DNA of 64,000 bases from assembly GCA_963422415.1 (NCBI GenBank), contig OY729430.1, forward strand, positions 2,976,001 through 3,040,000, read 5' to 3'. A program made the translations under genes and the position numbers. The notes under the pieces are model-generated. The model was not told the origin of the DNA and searched no databases. It worked only from the letters and a program-made list of their open reading frames with translations. Below, piece by piece: positions 58,166-64,000 of this stretch (positions within the stretch are counted from its first letter, which is position 1; every line of letters begins with the position of its first letter). The stretch is from Bin34 sp963422415. GTDB taxonomy: Bacteria; Chloroflexota; Anaerolineae; Caldilineales; Caldilineaceae.

Positions 58166-58477
58166 TCAACCCTCCAACGGCCCGTTCACCTGACCCCTGA
58201 ACCCGATTACGACTCGAAGATTGGCATAGGCCACGAGCCCCACTTCCCGCGTTTGGCCCGGCTCAAACCGGATTGCCGTGCCGGCCGGAATGTCCAGCCT
58301 GAAACCCCGGCACTGGGGACGGTCGAAGGCCAAGGCTTCGTTGGTCTCGAAAAAATGGTAGTGGGAGCCTACCTGAATCGGCCTGTCCCCCGTGTTGGCG
58401 ACAGACACGACCAACGTGGTGCGCCCCTGATTCAAAATGACACCGCCTGCACCGGTGACAACTTCCCCAGGAATCAT
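58166..58477 (-). CDS. ureB: Urease beta subunit
   Basis: 103-residue small structural subunit, with MIPGEVV at the N-terminus, TGDRPIQVGSHYHFFETN and IPAGTAIRFEPGQTREV. ATG 58477. Two bases before ureC and 17 after ureA. Separate, not fused to ureA as in Helicobacter. Confidence 0.97.
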   Translation of the reverse strand: MIPGEVVTGAGGVILNQGRTTLVVSVANTGDRPIQVGSHYHFFETNEALAFDRPQCRGFRLDIPAGTAIRFEPGQTREVGLVAYANLRVVIGFRGQVNGPLEG

Positions 58478-58494
58478 GCAATGGTCCTTGTCCG

Positions 58495-58797
58495 CTAGCG
58501 AATGGGTTGATGAATCGTAACCAGCTTGGTACCATCCGGGAACGTGGCCTCAACCTGAACAGAGGGGATCATTTCCGGTACGCCCTCCATGACCTCTGCG
58601 CGTGCAAGCACGCTGGTTCCGGATTGCATCAGGTCTGCCACCGAACGTCCGTCCCTAGCCCCCTCAACGACATGGTCGGTAATCAATGCCACGGCTTCGG
58701 GATGGTTCAGCTTTACCCCGCGCTCCAGCCGACGGCGAGCCGCTACAGCCGCCATTGCCACCAAGAGCTTGTCTTTTTCTCTCGGTGTCAGATTCAC
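58495..58797 (-). CDS. ureA: Urease gamma subunit
   Basis: 100-residue structural subunit: MNLTPREKDKLLVAMAA, ARRRLERGVKLNHPEAVALI and PEMIPSVQVEATFPDGTKLV. The start is GTG 58797 with GGAGG nine bases upstream. 104 bases follow ureD. Confidence 0.97.
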   Translation of the reverse strand: MNLTPREKDKLLVAMAAVAARRRLERGVKLNHPEAVALITDHVVEGARDGRSVADLMQSGTSVLARAEVMEGVPEMIPSVQVEATFPDGTKLVTIHQPIR

Positions 58798-58901
58798 TTC
58801 GCCTTACCTCCCTGCTCAACGCTGCAGTATAAGCCTAAGGTCGTTCAACTTCGCCTTGGTCCTGTTCACCAAACATCGGGCCAAAGCATTGGGCACTTTG
58901 A

Positions 58902-59711
58902 CTACACATGCCAGACTTGGGGCAAGGAAAAAGGTTCGGCGCCGACTTCGGAAGCGAATGCCACGACAAAGTCTGTGTAGCTTTGCCGTAACGCTGCCGG
59001 ATCCTTTCCCAGCCACCGCGCAATCATGACTTTCCCCACAAGTGTGACACCGGCCCGACATTGCGCGTCCCGCAACAAGGAGCGGGCGCACTCCATGTGT
59101 GCTGCATTGTCCTCCGCCACATATGTGAGAGACGCCATCGCGTTGCTTCCGTCAAAACCCACTGTCGAGAGCAACGACTTGCGGATATTGCCGGTGAGAT
59201 GCAGGTTGTCTCCCCACATCAACTCGCCAGCATATCTGACACGCCACTCGTCATGGAACAATCCATGGGTGAGCTGTTCGCCCCTCGCAGTCCGGCCGAA
59301 AACCTGCATCTCCCCCGCCAGTACGCTGGCCCCGCGTTCCACGTCTATCGTCATCCACCTCCGCAAGCGCACGCCATCAAACAGAATGGTTTCCTGAGGG
59401 ATCCAATGCAGTCGCGTTCCAGACTCCGCTTTCAGACTGACTGCAATTTTGGCGTCCGCTCCTTCGGAGCGATAGACCTTCTCGGCGGTCTGGCTTGTGA
59501 CGATCGCGGTCGCCCTTGCTTTCGTACATACCTTCACGTTCAGCTCGTCGCCGGCCACCACGCCACCAGCCGTGTTGCCCAGCACTATTTCCATGCAATT
59601 CAAAGCGTAGCCGTGGGGCAAAAATACCCGCAGAGGACTTCGCTGGAAGCAATCGGCTATGTGACGATTGCCCTCTGCACGACGTACCGAAACATGTGCG
59701 ACGCCTTTCAT
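58902..59711 (-). CDS. ureD: Urease accessory protein UreD (UreH)
   Basis: Scaffold that binds apo-urease with UreF and UreG and is thought to channel nickel. 269 residues: RSPLRVFLPHG, LGNTAGGVVAGDELNVKV, TSQTAEKVYRS, WIPQETILFDGVRL and RLGKDP-like end. Start ATG 59711 without a clear ribosome-binding site. First gene of the operon ureD-A-B-C-F-G. No ureE, urea transporter or nickel transporter accompanies it. Confidence 0.93.
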   Translation of the reverse strand: MKGVAHVSVRRAEGNRHIADCFQRSPLRVFLPHGYALNCMEIVLGNTAGGVVAGDELNVKVCTKARATAIVTSQTAEKVYRSEGADAKIAVSLKAESGTRLHWIPQETILFDGVRLRRWMTIDVERGASVLAGEMQVFGRTARGEQLTHGLFHDEWRVRYAGELMWGDNLHLTGNIRKSLLSTVGFDGSNAMASLTYVAEDNAAHMECARSLLRDAQCRAGVTLVGKVMIARWLGKDPAALRQSYTDFVVAFASEVGAEPFSLPQVWHV

Positions 59712-60466
59712 GCCAGGAACCCGCTGCCGTCAAAACCCACTGCCTCCCAAGAGAACAAATCCCGTTGGGACTGGCCGAGACAGTTTGAATGCAGCATCCA
59801 ACTGGGACATGAATCGGGCCATGCCGACCTTTTCCACAAAACCGCTGCATGGCCAATGTCAAGCGAACACAGTATACGGCTATAGGGAATGACACGGGGC
59901 CAACAATGTACGGCGGGACAATCGATGCCGAAGTCACGGTACAGGAGATGCTTGCGCATGGGACGGGTCATCTTGGCAATGATCTGCGTGGTCAAATCGG
60001 GTTTCGCGCAACGGGTGCCTGGCCCGGGTTCTGGACTTCGTTGAAGGCGCTTGCAATGCACTCGCGCAGGCTGTGGCAGCCAGACGTTCAAGCGCCTTGA
60101 ATCCGAATATCGCATTCTCCCTCAATACAGTGCGAAGTTCCACCTAATGCGATCGTCGCCCAAAGCCTTGCCATCGGCATGGGCAGGCTGGCAGGCATCC
60201 CCCTACCGTTCCGGTCAGGGTTGATGATCTGTCACAGACCGACACAACGTGAGTTAGAGAATTTCGTGGGTTGCGACGGTCGCGCCAATCTGTCGCAGGT
60301 GAAAATTTCCTGGTCCTTCTACACAATTAGAGCCTGGACAAGACCAACTCAGAAGAGACATAGGAGATTCGCAAGTGACCTCCGAGCGATCTAGCCGCGT
60401 CGCCTGTGTGGATCGGCCGGCACACAGCTCCAAATGGGTGGGGGGTGGAGGTGGCGGGCACGTGAA
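59712..60466. other. Long non-coding stretch upstream of the urease operon
   Basis: 755 bases, the longest gap in the window. It must carry the urease promoter. TTGACA on the minus strand at 59857-59862 has no -10 partner. A 16-base sequence at 59728-59743 repeats one inside ureD. Several weak frames on the minus strand (for example near 59934-60143) look partly protein-like but match nothing I know; a decayed gene is possible. Confidence 0.4.
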
Positions 60467-62146
60467 TCAGATGAATGTGTCGGCCTGGTGCTCCCCCCAG
60501 ACCCGCCGCAGTCGGTTGCAGATTTCCCCTGTCGTGGCGAGGTTTGCCACAGCTTCCACCATCAACGGCATCAGGGAGGCCGATGGATCGCGGGCGGCTT
60601 CTTCAATGCCATCCAGACACCGTAGCGTCCGCGCGGTATCCCGATTCTGTTTCAACTGCCGGATTCTCCGGATCTGCTCTTCCTGCACCTTGGGATCCAC
60701 CTCCAGAATCGGCATCTCCTCTTCTCCTGCCTCCGCGTCCAGGAAGGCATTGACTCCTACCACAACCCGTTGTCCCGCCTCCTGCTCCCGTTGCACCCGG
60801 AAGGCGGCTTCCTGAATGGTGTGTTGCGTAAATCCCATTTCCACGGCTTCCAAGGCGCCCCCCATGTCTTTGATCTGCACCAGGTACTCCTGGGCCAATC
60901 CTTCTATTTCGTCCGTCAGATGCTCTACATAGTAGGAGCCCGCGAGCGGATCCACCGTGTCCGCGACGCCGCTCTCGTGCGCCAGCACCTGCTGCGTGCG
61001 CAGCGCCAGTTCCGCACTGGCGGCGGTGGGCAGAGCCAAGGCTTCGTCCAAGGCATTCGTGTGCAGACTCTGCGTTCCCCCCAGAATGGCGGACAAGGCC
61101 TGCACCGTGACCCGCACCACATTGTTGGACGGCTGTTGGGCAGTGAGGGTGCTGCCTCCCGTCTGTACATGAAAGCGCAGCCGCCAGCTGCGGGGATTCT
61201 CCGCCCCATACTCCTCCCGCATGATTCGGGCCCACAGGCGGCGGGCCGCGCGGAACTTGGCAACTTCCTCCAGCAAATTGTTGTGCGCATTGAAGAAGAA
61301 GCTGAGTTGGCCGGCAAAGGCATCCACTGGCAAACCGGTCTGGAGAGTGGCATCCACGTACGCCTTGGCATGGGCGAAGGTAAAGGCGACCTCCTGAGCC
61401 GCCGTACTGCCTGCCTCCCGTATGTGATATCCACTGACGGAAATGGGATTCCAGCGGGGCATATGGGCTTGACAGAACCGAATGATATCCGTGGCCAGGC
61501 GCATCGATGGGCGCGGGGGAAATATGTAGGTGCCGCGTGCCACATATTCCTTGAGAATGTCGTTCTGGACCGTCCCCGAGAGAGCCTCTGCGGAGATGCC
61601 CCTGTGACGGGCCACCGCGACGACCATGGCCAGCAATATCGCGGCCGGCGCGTTGATGGTCATGCTGAGACTGATCTTGTCCAAGGGCAACCCGTCCAGC
61701 AGCAACTCCATGTCCTTGACGGAACAGATGGAAACGCCGGACTTGCCCACCTCGCCCAACGCCCAGTCGTCGTCCGCGTCGTAGCCCATCTGGGTGGGCA
61801 AGTCGAAGGCCACGGAAAGCCCCGTTTGGCCACGACCCAGCAAGTAGCGATACCGCTCATTGCTTTCCCGAGCCGATCCGAAGCCGGCATACTGCCGCAT
61901 CGTCCAATGGCGCCCCCGGTACATCGTGGCATGGACGCCCCGGGTGAAAGGGTATGCTCCCGGCTGTCCCAGCCGGGCAGCGTGGTGGACTTCCGATTCA
62001 CCCGTCAAGGGGTCATACCAAGCCTTGATGGGCTGGCCATCCGAAGTGCGGAAGCGCGGCGCGTCCTCTTGCGAGTCAGGGGCCACCGGCGTCACCGAGG
62101 TCTTGTGCGGGACAGGGTTCCGGCGGTCGTTGGCCGGAACGGACAT
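60467..62146 (-). CDS. mcmA: Methylmalonyl-CoA mutase, catalytic subunit without B12 domain
   Basis: Interconverts methylmalonyl-CoA and succinyl-CoA with adenosylcobalamin. 559 residues, only the TIM-barrel catalytic part: RQYAGFG, GLSVAFDLPTQMGYD, GTVQNDILKEY, SISVSGYH-like block and HTNALDEALALPT. Y86 and R204 match the Tyr89/Arg207 pair of true methylmalonyl-CoA mutase rather than the Phe/Gln of isobutyryl-CoA mutase. The roughly 130-residue cobalamin-binding domain (DxHxxG) is absent, as in two-chain enzymes, so a small subunit gene should exist elsewhere. ATG 62146 has GAGG upstream; 7 bases after recR. Confidence 0.93.
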   Translation of the reverse strand: MSVPANDRRNPVPHKTSVTPVAPDSQEDAPRFRTSDGQPIKAWYDPLTGESEVHHAARLGQPGAYPFTRGVHATMYRGRHWTMRQYAGFGSARESNERYRYLLGRGQTGLSVAFDLPTQMGYDADDDWALGEVGKSGVSICSVKDMELLLDGLPLDKISLSMTINAPAAILLAMVVAVARHRGISAEALSGTVQNDILKEYVARGTYIFPPRPSMRLATDIIRFCQAHMPRWNPISVSGYHIREAGSTAAQEVAFTFAHAKAYVDATLQTGLPVDAFAGQLSFFFNAHNNLLEEVAKFRAARRLWARIMREEYGAENPRSWRLRFHVQTGGSTLTAQQPSNNVVRVTVQALSAILGGTQSLHTNALDEALALPTAASAELALRTQQVLAHESGVADTVDPLAGSYYVEHLTDEIEGLAQEYLVQIKDMGGALEAVEMGFTQHTIQEAAFRVQREQEAGQRVVVGVNAFLDAEAGEEEMPILEVDPKVQEEQIRRIRQLKQNRDTARTLRCLDGIEEAARDPSASLMPLMVEAVANLATTGEICNRLRRVWGEHQADTFI

Positions 62147-62153
62147 TCCGGCC

Positions 62154-62768
62154 TCACAACTGACGTCGGCCTTCCAAGGCGTGGCGAAAGGTCATGTCGT
62201 CCGTGAACTCCAGATCGCTGCCAGAAGAAAGGCCACGGGCCAGTTGGGACACCACGACAGCCTCGTCAGCCAATATGCGGGCTATCCAGTCCGCCGTCGC
62301 CTGACCGCTGAGGGTAGGACTGGTGGCCACTATGACCTCTTGGACCGCGACGCCGTCGGCAGGGCGCAACCGCGACAGCAGTTCCCTGCACTTGATGTCG
62401 TCTGGCCCAATCCCTTCCATCGGTGAAATGGCACCGTGCAACACATGATACAGGCCTTGATATTGACCAATGCGCTCGATTACAGGCAAGTGAAAGGGTT
62501 CCTCGACCACACAGATCTGTGTACGGTCCCGGTCTTGGGACTGGCACAACACACAGGGTTGCCGGTCGGCAAAATTGAAGCAGGATTCGCACAGCAGCAC
62601 ATCGGTCTTGAGACGCAACAGCACGTCACTGAGATTCTCGATGGAGGCCTGCGAGGTCCGCAACAGATGATAGGCCAGTCGCTGGGCGCTCTTGGGCCCC
62701 ACGCCCGGCAACTGATTCAGCGCCGTGATGGCGTCTGAAATCGCCTTGGGCAGTACGCTGACAGACAT
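62154..62768 (-). CDS. recR: Recombination mediator RecR
   Basis: Works with RecO and RecF to load RecA on gapped DNA. 204 residues: helix-hairpin-helix LNQLPGVGPKSAQRLAYHLL, C4 zinc finger C60-x2-C63-x8-C72-x2-C75, a Toprim domain (ICVVEEP, LHGAISPMEGIGPDDI) and a C-terminal Walker B-like tail. ATG 62768. Twenty-eight bases after ybaB, in the common dnaX-ybaB-recR order. Confidence 0.97.
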   Translation of the reverse strand: MSVSVLPKAISDAITALNQLPGVGPKSAQRLAYHLLRTSQASIENLSDVLLRLKTDVLLCESCFNFADRQPCVLCQSQDRDRTQICVVEEPFHLPVIERIGQYQGLYHVLHGAISPMEGIGPDDIKCRELLSRLRPADGVAVQEVIVATSPTLSGQATADWIARILADEAVVVSQLARGLSSGSDLEFTDDMTFRHALEGRRQL

Positions 62769-62796
62769 CGGACAGGCAACGCGGATTGGCTATCGG

Positions 62797-63174
62797 CTAG
62801 CCTAGCAGCCCCGGGGGCAGGTTCATGCCACTGGTCAGATCGTCCAGCTGGCCCTTCTGCTTGTCATTCACCTGCTGCAGGAAGTCATTGACAGCCGTCA
62901 GAATCATTTCCTGCAGAATTTCCACGTCGTCGGGATCAAGGATTTCAGGCTCCAAGGCAATTTGGGTGAGTTTGCCGTCGCCCTTGCCGGTGACCTGCAC
63001 CACGCCTCCACCGGTGGAGGCCGTGAACTCCAGATCCGAAATGTCGTTCTCAGCCATCTGACTCTGCATCTGTTCCAGCTGGCGCATCAGGGCCTGCTGA
63101 TTCCCTGGCGCTTGCGGCATGGGAGGCATGGCCAAACGGCGCGCACTTTTCTTGCGACGGGTCTTGCGAGGCAT
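62797..63174 (-). CDS. ybaB: YbaB/EbfC family nucleoid-associated protein
   Basis: 125-residue small DNA-binding protein that forms dimers. The core LMRQLEQMQSQMAE, TASTGGGVVQVTGKGDGKLTQIALEPEIL and LTAVNDFLQQV is normal. The N-terminus has an extra basic stretch PRKTRRKKSARR, then a Pro/Met-rich segment, about 20 residues longer than E. coli YbaB. ATG 63174 lies 3 bases after the dnaX stop. Confidence 0.93.
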   Translation of the reverse strand: MPRKTRRKKSARRLAMPPMPQAPGNQQALMRQLEQMQSQMAENDISDLEFTASTGGGVVQVTGKGDGKLTQIALEPEILDPDDVEILQEMILTAVNDFLQQVNDKQKGQLDDLTSGMNLPPGLLG

Positions 63175-63177
63175 CTT

Positions 63178-64000
63178 CTACTTGTCCTTGGCTGCTTTCA
63201 ATTTGGCCAGCAGCTCCTGCTGTTCCACTTCATCCATGCGGCGGGCCCTCATCTCATTTCGCAAATAGGCGTCCACGTTTTGCTTCGGCGCGGAGGCGGT
63301 GGGCGTCGCAGGCTGGTCCTTGGCAGGCCGAACCGGATCGGGAGCAGGCGCTACCCGCAGACTGCATTGTACGTCTCTGTCCAAATAATCGCTCAACTTC
63401 CCATTGAGCACCTCTCGCACTTGCATCTTGGAGAGTGCGGACCGGTACCCTGCATCACGCAAGATCACGATCACCTTCCCATTCTGGACATCCAGGCCCG
63501 CCATGCCCTTCCGGGTCAATGCGTCATGTGCTTTGTTGTCGCGCGCCCGACCCTTTATGGTGTATTGCAAATCCTTCCAGTTCCGGCGCAAGATATTCTT
63601 GTCTTTCTCGTCCTGCGGCGTAGGCTGGCGCAAGGATACCGAGGGCTTGGCGCGGGCCGGCGCATCCCTTCGGTGAGGCGGAGCCGAAGCCGCGGTACGC
63701 TCTGTGCGCGCGGCGGGACGAATTCCCTGCTCGGATCCGGATGGCGCAGGCGCAGGCGCCACCGTCACGGGCGGACCATTGATGGCCGAAATCAGGGCCA
63801 GTTCCACCAGAATCTGCGGGTGTGGCGCCTGTTGCAGTTCGGCCGCGGCTTCCACCATGACGGACATGGCGTGGAGCAGTCGAGCCTCGCTGCATTCCTT
63901 GGCCCAGTCGGTCAACACCGCCGTCTGTTCGGGAGACAGATCCGCAGCGCCTGCTGCCGGACCGATCAGCTTGAAGCGGAAGACTGCCCGCAATTGCATG
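63178..64000 (-). CDS. dnaX: DNA polymerase III gamma/tau subunit, 3' part
   Basis: Clamp-loader subunit; only the C-terminal 273 residues are inside the window and the frame is open to the edge. The first visible part (LSPEQTAVLTDWAKECSEARLLHAMSVM, QILVELALISA) is the collar-type domain III. A Pro/Ala linker follows, then a tau-like C-terminal domain (GKVIVILRDAGYRSALSKMQV). The N-terminal AAA+ domain must lie beyond position 64000, so the Met at 63999 is internal. Order with ybaB and recR confirms the identity. Confidence 0.88.
   Translation of the reverse strand, partial: MQLRAVFRFKLIGPAAGAADLSPEQTAVLTDWAKECSEARLLHAMSVMVEAAAELQQAPHPQILVELALISAINGPPVTVAPAPAPSGSEQGIRPAARTERTAASAPPHRRDAPARAKPSVSLRQPTPQDEKDKNILRRNWKDLQYTIKGRARDNKAHDALTRKGMAGLDVQNGKVIVILRDAGYRSALSKMQVREVLNGKLSDYLDRDVQCSLRVAPAPDPVRPAKDQPATPTASAPKQNVDAYLRNEMRARRMDEVEQQELLAKLKAAKDK

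Noticed and set aside
57318..58193. 291-codon plus-strand frame opposite ureC
   Set aside because: Antisense shadow of the urease alpha gene.
59857..59862. TTGACA on the minus strand upstream of ureD as a urease promoter
   Set aside because: No acceptable -10 hexamer at 16-18 bases and it is about 145 bases from the start codon; not enough to call.
60770..62206. 478-codon plus-strand frame opposite the mutase gene
   Set aside because: Antisense shadow; the mutase frame has all catalytic blocks.

Overview
The window reads as a dense, GC-rich bacterial chromosome segment with short spacers and many ATGA or TGATG gene overlaps. There is no rRNA, no tRNA I could recognise, no CRISPR array and no intact mobile element. 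The gene set points to Chloroflexota (Anaerolineae/Caldilineae-like). It has a fused alpha-beta glycyl-tRNA synthetase, a bacterial mevalonate kinase, a methylmalonyl-CoA mutase lacking the B12 domain, large ~650-residue SBP_bac_5 lipoproteins, and a DsbA plus DsbB pair whose DsbB carries a cytochrome c domain. The assignment is inference from gene content only.

Layout: (1) 50-11003, minus strand, a seven-gene block read as DsbA-like, DsbB-cytochrome c fusion, anchored secreted protein, pth, mfd, site-2 protease, glyQS. (2) 11228-21978, mixed strands: a short-chain dehydrogenase, a SNF2 helicase with a SWIM-like partner, aspS, a methyltransferase, a metallo-beta-lactamase-fold protein with lost ligands, a Cas4/AddB-like Fe-S nuclease and a lone STAS protein. 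(3) 22344-29282: recJ, then a nucleoside-type ABC importer whose binding-protein gene is a wreck while both permeases and the ATPase are intact. (4) 29295-36280: a TPR-like membrane protein, an orphan OmpR-type regulator, glutamate dehydrogenase, a LysM protein with a dead L,D-transpeptidase domain and an ABC exporter. (5) 36410-41960: an unknown protein, a glycogen-synthase-like glycosyltransferase and glgB, a probable alpha-glucan module. (6) 42002-52938: a decayed sugar ABC permease, nagA, an amidohydrolase, a Gfo/Idh/MocA dehydrogenase and a Dpp/Agp-type ABC importer. (7) 53335-62146: mevalonate kinase and methylmalonyl-CoA epimerase, then the urease operon ureDABCFG (no ureE), then methylmalonyl-CoA mutase. 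(8) 62154-64000: recR, ybaB and the 3' part of dnaX, a classical bacterial order.

Working together: regions 5 and 6 suggest storage polysaccharide synthesis next to uptake and catabolism of amino sugars or oligosaccharides. Region 7 links propionyl-CoA/methylmalonyl-CoA metabolism and isoprenoid precursors with urea-nitrogen use. The most unusual points are the DsbB-cytochrome c fusion, the catalytically dead L,D-transpeptidase, the degenerate metal sites in two partner-type proteins, and two decayed ABC importer genes.
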